Program-made: the position numbers and the translations under genes
NCBI RefSeq assembly: GCF_031128465.2
Contig: NZ_CP155618.1
Span: forward strand, 1,001,501 to 1,065,500
Origin: Mariniflexile litorale
Lineage (GTDB): Bacteria; Bacteroidota; Bacteroidia; Flavobacteriales; Flavobacteriaceae
Length of the DNA: 64,000 nucleotides
Reading direction: 5' to 3'
The notes under the pieces: model-generated
Seen by the model: the letters and a program-made list of their open reading frames with translations, nothing else
Databases searched by the model: none
What the model was told of the DNA's origin: nothing
In this document: positions 1 to 9,284 of the stretch, piece after piece
Layout of the letters: the number at the start of each line of letters is the position of its first letter
Numbering within the stretch: position 1 is the first letter of the stretch

Positions 1-1190
1 AAACTATAATGTGTTCGGCCTTGAATATCCCTCATTTCATCTATTAAATTAGCTTCAATATTCTCCATGCCAATTTCTTCACCATAATATATAAAAGGAA
101 CACCTTTTGCTGTTAGCATTAAAGCGGCTAGGGCTTCAGCCCTACCTGGGTTGTTTTTTGCTAAACGACTTACAAGGCGAGACATGTCATGACTTCCAAA
201 AAACAATGTTGGATAGTTGCTCATGTTTTTTTCCATACTTTGCAACTCATCAAAAATACGTTGCGCAGAAAACTCAGAAATACTTCCAAAATTAAAATTA
301 AAAACCACATCCAATAACTCTGGCGCTTGATATAGCTTTAAGGTCTCAATTTTATCGCTTCCTATTTCACCAACTATAAAACGATTATCGTATTCATTAA
401 CGGTGGCTCGAATAGCTTTCATGGCCTTTTTAACACCTTTTTGATTGATGTCATTTAAATGTTCCTGCTCTCCCTCTTCATTTATTGGATTGTCTAGAGT
501 AATTCCTTCAGTAGTTAAAAAATTAATAACATCCAACCTAAAACCGTCAACTCCCGTATCTAACCAAAAACGAAGCACATCTTGTATTTCTTGAACAACC
601 TTTGGGTTTCCCCAATTAAGGTCTGCCATTTTTGGGTCAAATTGATGATAATAATATTGATTTGATACCCTGTCAAATTCCCATGCTGTTCCACCAAAAA
701 ATGATTCCCAATTATTGGGTGTGTCTTTCCAAATATAATAATTTCTATAAGGGTTGTTTTTGGATTTTTTTGCTTCTTGAAACCATTTTGATTCTGTAGA
801 AGTATGATTTACTACCAAATCCATAATAACTTTTATTCCACGACCATGTGCTTCTTCTAAAAAAAAATTAAAATCTTCTAAAGTTCCATATGTTGAATCA
901 ACTTCGTAATAACTACTCACATCATACCCATTATCTACTTTTGGTGACTTCAAGAAAGGTGTTAACCAAATACCTTTAACGCCTAAACTTTGAATATAAT
1001 CTAATTTTGATGCGACCCCTTTGAAATCACTAAAACCGTCACCATCACTATCTTTATAGCTAGGCATATAAATTTCATAGAAAACGGTTTCTTTCCACCA
1101 AATTTCTTTTGTGTTTTTGACTGTTTGAGTATTACATGAAATAAGGGTAAAAAGGAAAAAAATTAATACGGTTGTGTTTAGTTGTTGCAT
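1..1190 (-). CDS. GH13 alpha-amylase-family lipoprotein (3' end outside window)
   Basis: I translated this by hand from the ATG at 1190-1188; the frame stays open for 396 codons to the window edge, so the C-terminal part is missing. Residues 1-19 form a lipoprotein signal ending in a lipobox (TLISC), so the enzyme is probably membrane-anchored outside the cytoplasm. The GH13 (beta/alpha)8 motifs are in order: VNHT near residue 131, GFRLD with the nucleophile Asp220, VGE with the acid/base Glu275, and SHD with Asp335. Together with the MRDIQGR stretch near the cut end this resembles alpha-glucosidases and oligo-1,6-glucosidases more than endo-amylases. The start lies 1 nt after the stop of the upstream gene, so the two are cotranscribed as the last visible gene of the utilisation locus. 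The substrate is inferred only as an alpha-glucoside. Confidence 0.9.
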   Translation of the reverse strand, partial: MQQLNTTVLIFFLFTLISCNTQTVKNTKEIWWKETVFYEIYMPSYKDSDGDGFSDFKGVASKLDYIQSLGVKGIWLTPFLKSPKVDNGYDVSSYYEVDSTYGTLEDFNFFLEEAHGRGIKVIMDLVVNHTSTESKWFQEAKKSKNNPYRNYYIWKDTPNNWESFFGGTAWEFDRVSNQYYYHQFDPKMADLNWGNPKVVQEIQDVLRFWLDTGVDGFRLDVINFLTTEGITLDNPINEEGEQEHLNDINQKGVKKAMKAIRATVNEYDNRFIVGEIGSDKIETLKLYQAPELLDVVFNFNFGSISEFSAQRIFDELQSMEKNMSNYPTLFFGSHDMSRLVSRLAKNNPGRAEALAALMLTAKGVPFIYYGEEIGMENIEANLIDEMRDIQGRTHYS

Positions 1191-1191
1191 T

Positions 1192-3666
1192 TTATTTTTT
1201 AAAATCAGGATCCATAGCTGGTTCACGGATACCAGCTACTTCATTTGCCATGAGTATAAACACGTTCCAGCATAAACCTCTTGTTGATTCCCACCAAGAA
1301 TCTGTTGTCGTCCATTTTGTTGGAATAAACTCTTTACTGTAAGGCCATTTTGGATTGAGATTAATCTCTGCCCATGCCCTATTCTCCATAAGTGCTTTTG
1401 CTTTATGCCACCCGTGACGTAATCCAACTACATATCCACAATATTCAGGTCGCATCCAGCTTCCTCCATTGTAATAAAAACCATCCCTTGCACCATCTTT
1501 ATAGTTAACTTCTCCAAACTCTCTAAAAGGCTGATAGTCTGAAGTTAAATAGGAATAACCCTTTTCGCTCTTATCCAATCGGACACAAACAGGTGCGGTA
1601 GTGCCATATTCTGGATGCGGTGAATTTGGGACTTTATTTAGTATCGGTATTTGATTTAAATGATTGATAACCATGTCATCAGTTAGCATAGGTTTATTGA
1701 ACAACCATAATGAGAAAAATTCAGGTTCTAAATCGGTCATTGTAATGACATCAGGAAAATCACGATCGAACAACAAGTGCTTTCTTTGTAAATCGTAAAA
1801 ATCAAGATAACCTAATTCTGCTTTTTTAATATATGAGTCGGATATATTATAACCTAGTTCTTTAATTGTTTTTAACGCAATTGCAAACATACCTTGGTTT
1901 ACTGCCAACTTATCTGTCTTAGGCTCATACACATTAATATCGACTTGACTTAACGTAAAATGCGATTCACATATACCGTTTCTATCCTCATCAAATTCAT
2001 TTAAAACATATTCAACGGCTTTATCTATTTTCTCTTTAGGCAGCGTAACACCAAAACGCCTTTTATTCATCATAGCCCAAATTAAAAACTGAATAGTCGC
2101 TTCATTGTCTTTAGCCTCTATTGTGCCCATATAAGGCGTTATAATGGTAGCTACAGCTCCTTTGGAGTTTTGAGTTTTAGACCATTGTTCCCAAATTTTT
2201 AAATTTAATTCCTCATTATAACTTGAGACTATAGAAAAAAACGAATCCCTATTGTACATATCTGGCGCATAATTCATGTTGGGAACATTCAAAGGCGTAA
2301 AATCATTAATTGATGTGATCCAGGTCAACATGTTGAAGTTTGCATATAACATTTTTTCTATCAAAGATCCTTTAAACCCTTTCCCTTCGGCAAAACGTGA
2401 TTGAGAAGAAATTACAAAATCATGGTGGTTGGTCCAAGGTTCAACAAACACATAGCTTGTTTTGGTAACCATTTCACCCATATTCATTCTGTTATAAGGT
2501 TCTCTTTGGGGTTGGTGTTCTATAATTTTCAAATCTTTAATTTCTATTTTAGCCTCATTTCCTGATTGGGTACCAATAAACATGGAAACGCTGTCTTTTT
2601 CTATGTAAGGAATTAAAATACTTCCCTTAAATAAAGTCCATTCATTTTCTGATATAGGGAATTGATCAATGTATTTTATGCCATGTTCTAATTCTATTGT
2701 TTTCTTTCCATTTTTAATTCTGAAAAGCTTTAACGCCATTGGAGAATTTCCTTTTAAAAGAAATGAAATAGTATATACTTTTTGATTTTTAAAAGGTGCT
2801 ATTATTTCAAGCCCTGAACGGTTTGAAGGTTTACAGTTTAATGTAATGAGTCTAGGTTGTTCTTTAATTTCAACAGCACCAACTTTTATAAAATTGTCAC
2901 TAATTTTTAATGCCACATCTTTTCCTGCATCTAGATTGTAGTTTTCTCCAAATTTTTGTTGGATATAATGCTGCCCTTTTACTCTTTCTTCTATGGTAGC
3001 AACAGAAACTAATTCTGCATCGGGTAATTTTCTCATTCCAACAAAACCACCCCCATGACCGTTAAACCTTCTACGGGTAGTTCTTGTATAATGGTTCTTG
3101 TATCCAGCATCCATTAAAAATCCTACCAATTGATTATGGGGTGTTACAAATCCAGCAGATGGAAACATTTCGTGAACAAAACCTCCTGGAAAATTATCAT
3201 GTTCAAAAGTGATATATTTTGAAGGCGTTTCTGAGGGCTTAAAATTTTCTTCAATAGTATAATAAAGCGACGGCATACCCGATTGAAATAAATCAACACG
3301 CTTTTTAACCACATTGGAGTTTACGACTTCATAGGTTACGGTAATAGACAAATTCAAATCAAAATCTGGTAAGTAAGTCTCTTTTGATAGTTTTACAATG
3401 GTTTCATCTCCTGTCCATTCTGAACCTTTCCAATTATTAATTTCGGTTATTTCGCTTAAATCTAAATTGGCTACTTTTAGTTTAAATTCTTCCGTATTAT
3501 GAATTAATAATTGGTTTCCATTGTAAATATCTACACTAAAACCTTGTTCTGTGCTTCCAACTACTTTTATGTTAATGTTTTGACTCCATCCTTTTACACC
3601 AACACCAGTGAAACAAAACAGTTGAATCATAATTATGATTCTCATTTTTTTATATAATTCAGTCAT
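1192..3666 (-). CDS. Secreted (alpha/alpha)-barrel glycosidase-like protein, family unassigned
   Basis: An 824-residue protein with an N-terminal signal peptide; the ATG at 3645 (residue 8) gives a cleaner signal than the upstream one. Residues about 30-400 look like beta-rich domains, including one resembling a carbohydrate-binding module. Residues about 420-810 form a helical region with patterns typical of six-hairpin glycosidases: NRDSFFS, DEDRNGICESH, YNGGSWMRPEYCGY and ESTRGLCWN. The glycine/tryptophan-rich NGGSW stretch recalls the active-site loops of GH63, GH78 and glycogen-debranching enzymes, but I cannot assign a family and the catalytic acids are not identifiable by eye. It lies 11 nt after the 582-residue gene and 1 nt before the GH13 gene, so it belongs to the same operon. 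A glycan-degrading role is inferred from context and fold. Confidence 0.75.
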   Translation of the reverse strand: MTELYKKMRIIIMIQLFCFTGVGVKGWSQNINIKVVGSTEQGFSVDIYNGNQLLIHNTEEFKLKVANLDLSEITEINNWKGSEWTGDETIVKLSKETYLPDFDLNLSITVTYEVVNSNVVKKRVDLFQSGMPSLYYTIEENFKPSETPSKYITFEHDNFPGGFVHEMFPSAGFVTPHNQLVGFLMDAGYKNHYTRTTRRRFNGHGGGFVGMRKLPDAELVSVATIEERVKGQHYIQQKFGENYNLDAGKDVALKISDNFIKVGAVEIKEQPRLITLNCKPSNRSGLEIIAPFKNQKVYTISFLLKGNSPMALKLFRIKNGKKTIELEHGIKYIDQFPISENEWTLFKGSILIPYIEKDSVSMFIGTQSGNEAKIEIKDLKIIEHQPQREPYNRMNMGEMVTKTSYVFVEPWTNHHDFVISSQSRFAEGKGFKGSLIEKMLYANFNMLTWITSINDFTPLNVPNMNYAPDMYNRDSFFSIVSSYNEELNLKIWEQWSKTQNSKGAVATIITPYMGTIEAKDNEATIQFLIWAMMNKRRFGVTLPKEKIDKAVEYVLNEFDEDRNGICESHFTLSQVDINVYEPKTDKLAVNQGMFAIALKTIKELGYNISDSYIKKAELGYLDFYDLQRKHLLFDRDFPDVITMTDLEPEFFSLWLFNKPMLTDDMVINHLNQIPILNKVPNSPHPEYGTTAPVCVRLDKSEKGYSYLTSDYQPFREFGEVNYKDGARDGFYYNGGSWMRPEYCGYVVGLRHGWHKAKALMENRAWAEINLNPKWPYSKEFIPTKWTTTDSWWESTRGLCWNVFILMANEVAGIREPAMDPDFKK

Positions 3667-3677
3667 TTTTATATGTA

Positions 3678-5426
3678 TTAGTTTGAAGTAGAATATCTGT
3701 AATCTATTATAACATCATTCGCATATAATTTGTCATTTTTTACAGACATAACTGCATCGTTCGGAACCAATACTAACAGAGAGGCCTGTTCTTTAGCTAT
3801 GGTAAACGTGAAATTATTTTTTACATTCTCAGCAATAAATGCCCTTTTTATGGCATCATATATTTTTAATTTATTTTCACCTACAGAAATGGTAATTTCT
3901 TTTATTTCTGGATTAGGGTTATAAAATAAAAAAGAAGGAAAGGCATCTCCTCGATAAAAATCTGTTGCCAATAAATTTAATTGAAGAATGTTTTCAACAT
4001 TTGTTTTTGAAATGATAGATCCTGCAATACCTACGTGCCCGCTTCCATAAACACTAAATTGTGACACATCAGGATTACCCTTTACCCAATGTGGTCCATC
4101 TCCTATCGCAATAGGAGCTTCTATATGTTCATATTGTTCAAAATGTGATTCTTTAATTAAACCCTCATAAGCTATAACACCTTTGGTATGTTGTTTTAGT
4201 TCTGGTATACTTTGATGCGCATCTGGCATTTCATAAGGATAGAACAGTTTTAAAGCATTGCTGGCGTTCAGCATCCATTTTCCAATCATATTTGCATAAC
4301 GCTGGTCGTATCTTACCATTGGCACTAAGGGCCACATAGTATCATAGGTATTCATTAAAAACCCAAAACCTCCATGATCTACAGTACTACCTACGATTCC
4401 AGAGACATCATATCCATTCCAATTATCGACTAAAACGCCCCATCCTTCTCTACAATCGGGTGTACCATTAAATGTCCAATCAAGAATTTTAGAATAATCA
4501 TAATCTGTTTCTTCTTCTGCATTTAAACGTGCAGCTACATAAGCTCCAAAGGGCATTAATATTTCGTAAAATCTATTATCTGTTTGTGACAAAAGGGCTT
4601 CTAAAGAAGATTTTGCTCCTTTTAAATATTTAGGATCATGAAATTTTTGATAAGCTGAATATAGCACATACGCATGACCTGCAGCTACGTCTTCTTGTTT
4701 GCAAATCCAGTTATCTTTGGGTTCTAAAGTGGCGTAATCAAAAAAGGAATGTGCATAGTTACCTGACATTATAGAATCGGCCTCATAAAATTTATCCGCA
4801 ACTGAGCGCATGATATTTGAATAATCTTTTTCTTCTGGGTAGAAATTTGCAAGTCCATAAAACAATACATTTGGATACACATCATACCACCAATCTCTTG
4901 CATAGCCACCTCCCAACAATGCGACTTCGGGGCATGTATTATTCATCACAATATTCCAGTTAGTATCCGAATTAAAATAATTTTTCAACATAGAGACATA
5001 ATTTTTTCCGTGTTGGTTTGATTTATCAATCCCCACAAGAGTTGCTCCAAACACAGAGCCTATAGTGGCCAGTGACTCATGAAAAATACCATTGTTATGT
5101 TCAGCCCCTTGCCTTAAGTCTCCCATCGCTGTATAAATTCCAAAAGTTTCTTGGTCGAAATTTTTACGAGAATTATCAACCCAAATTAATGGCCAATAAT
5201 CACCTGTTTGTGTGTCATCAAAAACCAAAGAATCAAATCCTCTTGCTAAATTTTTGAAATCTATTATTTTAAAAGGTTTCGGCAAATGAGGCATTGAATC
5301 AATACGACTCAATTGAATCTGATTTATTGGTTTTTCTATACTAAATTTAGAAGGTTCCGTTTTACATGAATAAAAAACCAAACTAATAAAAAGGACTACT
5401 ATATAATTTAATTTATGCATTTTCAT
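3678..5426 (-). CDS. Helical lipoprotein of a glycan utilisation locus, function unknown
   Basis: A 582-residue protein starting with a lipoprotein signal (lipobox FYSC near residue 21). The body is mostly helical with many aromatic residues (GGGYARDWWYDVYPN, DNWICKQEDVAAGHAYVLYSAY, GTPDCREGWGVLVDNWNGYD), as in alpha/alpha-toroid glycosidases and polysaccharide lyases. The last 100 residues look like a beta-sandwich, a common C-terminal companion of such toroids. No family could be recognised. The start overlaps the end of the MFS gene by 14 nt, which indicates translational coupling. Its position among GH13, GH130 and transporter genes suggests a carbohydrate-active enzyme or binding protein; this is inference only. 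Confidence 0.7.
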   Translation of the reverse strand: MKMHKLNYIVVLFISLVFYSCKTEPSKFSIEKPINQIQLSRIDSMPHLPKPFKIIDFKNLARGFDSLVFDDTQTGDYWPLIWVDNSRKNFDQETFGIYTAMGDLRQGAEHNNGIFHESLATIGSVFGATLVGIDKSNQHGKNYVSMLKNYFNSDTNWNIVMNNTCPEVALLGGGYARDWWYDVYPNVLFYGLANFYPEEKDYSNIMRSVADKFYEADSIMSGNYAHSFFDYATLEPKDNWICKQEDVAAGHAYVLYSAYQKFHDPKYLKGAKSSLEALLSQTDNRFYEILMPFGAYVAARLNAEEETDYDYSKILDWTFNGTPDCREGWGVLVDNWNGYDVSGIVGSTVDHGGFGFLMNTYDTMWPLVPMVRYDQRYANMIGKWMLNASNALKLFYPYEMPDAHQSIPELKQHTKGVIAYEGLIKESHFEQYEHIEAPIAIGDGPHWVKGNPDVSQFSVYGSGHVGIAGSIISKTNVENILQLNLLATDFYRGDAFPSFLFYNPNPEIKEITISVGENKLKIYDAIKRAFIAENVKNNFTFTIAKEQASLLVLVPNDAVMSVKNDKLYANDVIIDYRYSTSN

Positions 5427-6699
5427 ATTTGATTACATTTTTAGTAGTTAATGTTTCATTTTCCAATGTTTCTTGTTGTTTTAAAAGTTGTTTAGCTATA
5501 ATTATTGAAAGTAATTGAAGTACTCCTATAATCAATAAAGCATATCTTAAGGCGATGTCTGTATTTATATAGAAAGCAATCACTAAAAAGGTTCCAGCTC
5601 CTAAAAAACGACCAATAAATAAACCAAATTCATGATTTAGGATATAAGAAAACTCATTTCTATTTTCTATTGATGACAGTAAATCGATTACTCTTAATTG
5701 AATAGGAAAATAAGCAATATCAAGAACTGGTCTTGCTATCAATAATAAAAACATGAATATGATAACTCCAGTTGTATTAAAGAGCAAACCATTAAAAAAT
5801 GATGCTAAGAAAAAACAAATTAAACCAACAGAAAAAATAACTAATCGGTGTTTAGGTTTAGAATATTTCCCTAGAATAAGCATAATTATAGCTGCTATTA
5901 CAGCACCTATTGATATAGCTGAACCCAATGCGCCTTCGGAATTAAAGAATTTCATCATTAACATGGCAGGCGCCGTAACAATAAAACCTTGTGCCAATCC
6001 TTTTAAAACAGCCAATTGTAGCATTTTTTTCCAGAGTTTATGAAATTTAAAATATAAAAACTTTTCACTCTTTGGTTTTTCATACTTCCCAAAATGAAAT
6101 ACAATAGAAGCTAAAACGGTGATTCCAAAAACAATCATTGTGATTACTCTATATGCTGAATTAACACCATCATTGCCAACTTTACCTTCACCTTCATTAC
6201 CGCTCATTAAAAACCAGCCAATCATTACTGGAACAATAGAAGCAATAATTGTATAAAGAAATGTTTCTAAACCATAGTAAAAATTTCGTGTCTTATCTTT
6301 CGTAGTTGCAAGTACCAAATAATCTCTATTTGCCCAATATAATCCAAAAGACATCCCCATAATTAAACCGGCTACGGCTATCCCTATATAATTAATTTCA
6401 TCTAAAGACATCATAAACACCATGGAAACGCCACTTAATATCATTCCTAATGAGAACAATCTTTTGATATTAATATTATTTAATAAATATCCATTTATAA
6501 AAAAAGTAATTGGAATACCTATATAAATGGCTAATTGATATAAGATAACTTTGGATGGATCATTAGAATTCCTCATGATATATGATGCTACAAAAATATC
6601 GATTACGGGTAATACAAAGGCATAAATGGTATTTGTAATAATTAATATTTTTGCACTTCTTGTAAAATCTTTCAATCCTACTTTTGCTAAATCTATCAT
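5413..6699 (-). CDS. MFS transporter, probable oligosaccharide uptake
   Basis: A 428-residue inner-membrane protein with about 12 hydrophobic segments, the usual size and architecture of the major facilitator superfamily. Charged cytoplasmic loops follow helices 2 (NNINIKRLF) and 4 (WANRDYLVLATTKDKTRNF), in the positions of the family's loop motifs. The start overlaps the upstream GH130 gene by 4 nt (ATGA type) and the end overlaps the next lipoprotein gene by 14 nt. The coupling to a cytoplasmic GH130 enzyme suggests it imports the short mannoside or glycoside that GH130 processes. Substrate is inferred from the neighbours, not from the protein. Confidence 0.85.
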   Translation of the reverse strand: MIDLAKVGLKDFTRSAKILIITNTIYAFVLPVIDIFVASYIMRNSNDPSKVILYQLAIYIGIPITFFINGYLLNNINIKRLFSLGMILSGVSMVFMMSLDEINYIGIAVAGLIMGMSFGLYWANRDYLVLATTKDKTRNFYYGLETFLYTIIASIVPVMIGWFLMSGNEGEGKVGNDGVNSAYRVITMIVFGITVLASIVFHFGKYEKPKSEKFLYFKFHKLWKKMLQLAVLKGLAQGFIVTAPAMLMMKFFNSEGALGSAISIGAVIAAIIMLILGKYSKPKHRLVIFSVGLICFFLASFFNGLLFNTTGVIIFMFLLLIARPVLDIAYFPIQLRVIDLLSSIENRNEFSYILNHEFGLFIGRFLGAGTFLVIAFYINTDIALRYALLIIGVLQLLSIIIAKQLLKQQETLENETLTTKNVIKYENA

Positions 6700-7748
6700 G
6701 ATTGTCCTAGTGTTTTTAATATTTTGTTAATTGAAAAATTTGCAGAACAAACATGTTCATCTGATGCGCCATAATACATTTTAATGGTATCTCCCTCAAC
6801 GATATGACCATTTGTAAACACTACATTTCCAAAAAAACCAGTTTGTTCATAGAGTGCAAGGGGTTCCATAATGGGTTCCTCTGAACGTGCAATAACTTTT
6901 GATGGGTCTTTTAAATCCAACAACAATGCTCCTAAACAATATCGATTAGCTTCTGTAGCACCGTGATAAATTTCTAGCCAGCCTTTTTCGGTTTTGATTG
7001 GGGCTGCTCCAGCACCTAAACGTTTACTGTCAAACTTCCCTTGTCGTGTTTTTGCAATACACTTATGATTTCCCCAATGAACAGCATCAGGTGATTCAGC
7101 TAGCCATATATAATTCCCACCTAATTCTGGACTGCTTGGTCTATGAAGAGCGAAATATTTGTCATTTATTTTCTCTTCAAAAATGGCACAGTCTTTATTG
7201 TGAGGGCTGAAAATCATTCCTTTCTTTTCAAATGTTTTCCAGTCTTTTGTAGTTCTTAATCCCACTCCTACCCCATTGGCTGATACCATAGTATACGTTA
7301 GATGATAGATATTGTCTATTTTTGAAACTCTACAGTCTTCTATGCCATAAGATTCATAGTCACCTTCTCCAAAAAGAGAAGGGTACGCCATGTCTTCTTT
7401 AAAGGTTACACCATCATCACTAAAAAGTAATCTCAAATGCGATATCGTTGTTAAATGATCGGTTCCATCGTAGGTGATTACTCTGGCATCAGACGCATCC
7501 AATTTTGAGTCTTTAAGGTTAAAATCTAATATTTCAACTTTGCCAACAGAATTATATATGGGCACAGATAACAATCCTTCTTTTTGAACCGTACGTTCTG
7601 CCACACGCACTAAAAGTCCAATTTTATCTTTAAATTCAAACACGCCTGGATTAAGCAGGCATTCAATAATCATGTTTTTATTACTAGGATTTAAATCTTT
7701 TGGAGATAAAAGTGGGTTTTGATTGCTTCTTTGTGATATGTCTTTCAT
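6696..7748 (-). CDS. GH130 family mannoside phosphorylase or mannosidase
   Basis: A 350-residue protein without signal peptide, hence cytoplasmic. Family GH130 five-bladed propeller motifs are visible: GIEDCRV (with the Asp that acts as general acid in characterised members), NKDCAIF, FALHRP, and GAGAAPIKTEKGWLEIYHGA, followed by LLLDLKDPSKVIARS. GH130 enzymes phosphorolyse beta-mannosides (for example 4-O-beta-mannosyl-glucose or beta-1,4/1,2-manno-oligosaccharides), and some hydrolyse beta-1,2-mannosides. The retained Arg and His in HRP and YHGA favour a phosphorylase, but subfamily cannot be settled by eye. Coupled by a 4-nt overlap to the MFS gene, it probably handles the imported sugar. 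It is the best clue that the glycan contains mannose. Confidence 0.88.
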   Translation of the reverse strand: MKDISQRSNQNPLLSPKDLNPSNKNMIIECLLNPGVFEFKDKIGLLVRVAERTVQKEGLLSVPIYNSVGKVEILDFNLKDSKLDASDARVITYDGTDHLTTISHLRLLFSDDGVTFKEDMAYPSLFGEGDYESYGIEDCRVSKIDNIYHLTYTMVSANGVGVGLRTTKDWKTFEKKGMIFSPHNKDCAIFEEKINDKYFALHRPSSPELGGNYIWLAESPDAVHWGNHKCIAKTRQGKFDSKRLGAGAAPIKTEKGWLEIYHGATEANRYCLGALLLDLKDPSKVIARSEEPIMEPLALYEQTGFFGNVVFTNGHIVEGDTIKMYYGASDEHVCSANFSINKILKTLGQS

Positions 7749-7800
7749 ATAAATTTGGTGTTATATTTTCAAAAATACTATGCTTAAAATGGTCAGGTTG

Positions 7801-9126
7801 TTATTTTGCTTTTTCAATTTCCAAAAGCATGAGCAACGTTTCTAGCGTTGATTCTGCCCCAGAGTTCTTATTCACTTCGTTTGGACCCGTAATTCCATCA
7901 AAACAAACTCCATTACTTGGATTGTAAATGGTTTTATTAGCATCATTTTTCCCTGATAGCCACAACCCCAACTCATTAACTATATCCAAATATTTAGCAT
8001 CATTTGAATAATGATATGCTTCGGCCGCTGCCCAAAGCATGGGTCTAACTCCGTAGGCAATTTGAGGATACTTATTCCTATTAACCTCTATAAATTTATT
8101 AGCTACTTTATTTATCCAAAAAGCTTCAGCAAATCCATTTTGCAACATCCAAGGATAAAAATTTTCTATTTCCAATAAGGCACTATCTATATATTCTTGA
8201 TTATTAAAAACTTGACCTACTTTTAATAGTGCATAAGCCTGATTATTTCCCCAAGCATGCCATAAATTTTCAGAACTTAAAAAAGCCCCATAGGGGTAAT
8301 TGTCAGCATCCCCTTTTTGCATAAGAATAATACCTTTGGCTAGATGATCAATTAATGCTTGTGAATCGTTATCTCCCGTTCTCGTATAATTTTTCAACAA
8401 TCCTAAAATTAATATAGCTGACTGATCAGCAGCTGATTTTCCAGGCAGCCATGTTGGCAATTCAATGGTATTAATAACTTCTGTAGTTAAATAAGATGTT
8501 GGAAGGTCTCTTTTAATATTTGTTGTCAATTTTTCTGAGGCCATTGCTATCCTATTTGCCATATCCTCATCAGATTTCAAAAAGGGATATGCTGTCTCTA
8601 TGGCCCATAACGCTCTAAATGACCACCAATTAAGCGTTGCAAGGGATGTTCTGTATTCAGTATTTATAGTAAGATCATTCCAAATAAAATTATTAAAATA
8701 CCCATTTTGGTTTTGCATTTGTAAAACAAACTCGGTAAGGTTTTTAAGTTTTTCCAATGCTAATTCCTGATTACCGTATAATTCTAAATATTTTGTCAAC
8801 ATTACAATACCTCTTGACACATCATCTACACAGGTAAACCCCTCATTTGGTTCAATGGCATACGTATAATTTGGATATTCACTGTAAATATTAATAATCC
8901 CAACTTTTTTCCCATTAAAATTAATCTCATTATAAAGATGGTTAAAATGGTTAAAATTTAAAGCTCCATTAGGCAGTGGATCAGAGATAGTAATTTCTAT
9001 ATCAGGATTTGGAATACTTTCTTTAGGTTCCTTATCAGGAAAAGATGTATTGCTATCATTGCATGAAGCAAATCCCATAAGCAATATCATTAAAAGATAG
9101 GGATTTATTCTAAACATACATATCAT
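7801..9126 (-). CDS. Helical toroid lipoprotein of the glycan locus
   Basis: A 441-residue lipoprotein (lipobox GFASC; the ATG at 9117 is an alternative start). A linker rich in Pro, Glu and Asp (residues about 25-55) leads into a helical domain with repeated hairpins: TCVDDVSRGIVMLTKYLELYG, QNQNGYFNNFIWND, WWSFRALWAIETAYPFL, AYGVRPMLWAAAEAYHYS. It ends in SNGVCFDGITGPNEVNKNSGAESTLETLL as separate motifs FDG and NSGAEST. The architecture is that of an (alpha/alpha)-barrel enzyme. I do not recognise a numbered GH or PL family. It follows susD after a hairpin and precedes GH130 by 52 nt, so it is the first gene of the enzyme block and probably acts at the cell surface or in the periplasm. Confidence 0.72.
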   Translation of the reverse strand: MICMFRINPYLLMILLMGFASCNDSNTSFPDKEPKESIPNPDIEITISDPLPNGALNFNHFNHLYNEINFNGKKVGIINIYSEYPNYTYAIEPNEGFTCVDDVSRGIVMLTKYLELYGNQELALEKLKNLTEFVLQMQNQNGYFNNFIWNDLTINTEYRTSLATLNWWSFRALWAIETAYPFLKSDEDMANRIAMASEKLTTNIKRDLPTSYLTTEVINTIELPTWLPGKSAADQSAILILGLLKNYTRTGDNDSQALIDHLAKGIILMQKGDADNYPYGAFLSSENLWHAWGNNQAYALLKVGQVFNNQEYIDSALLEIENFYPWMLQNGFAEAFWINKVANKFIEVNRNKYPQIAYGVRPMLWAAAEAYHYSNDAKYLDIVNELGLWLSGKNDANKTIYNPSNGVCFDGITGPNEVNKNSGAESTLETLLMLLEIEKAK

Positions 9127-9208
9127 GTTTTCAAATTTGTGTTTTTAGTAGTTATTGCCTAATCAAATAGTTATAACGGTGTTTAGAAAACCACATCATT
9201 TGTGATTA

Positions 9209-9242
9209 AAGGAGAAGTAGTAAACTAAAACTACTTCTCTTT
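9209..9242 (-). terminator. Hairpin between susD and the enzyme genes
   Basis: GGAGAAGTAG (9211-9220) pairs with CTACTTCTCT (9231-9240) around a 10-nt loop, extended by two A-T pairs. On the minus transcript the stem is followed only by a weak U-rich stretch (CUUUAAUC). It could be a leaky terminator or a 3' stabiliser that keeps susCD transcript levels above those of the downstream enzymes, as is common in Sus-type loci. Confidence 0.55.
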
Positions 9243-9284
9243 AAAAAAAACTAAACTTAGAAATTAACTATTTTGAAAGATTAA

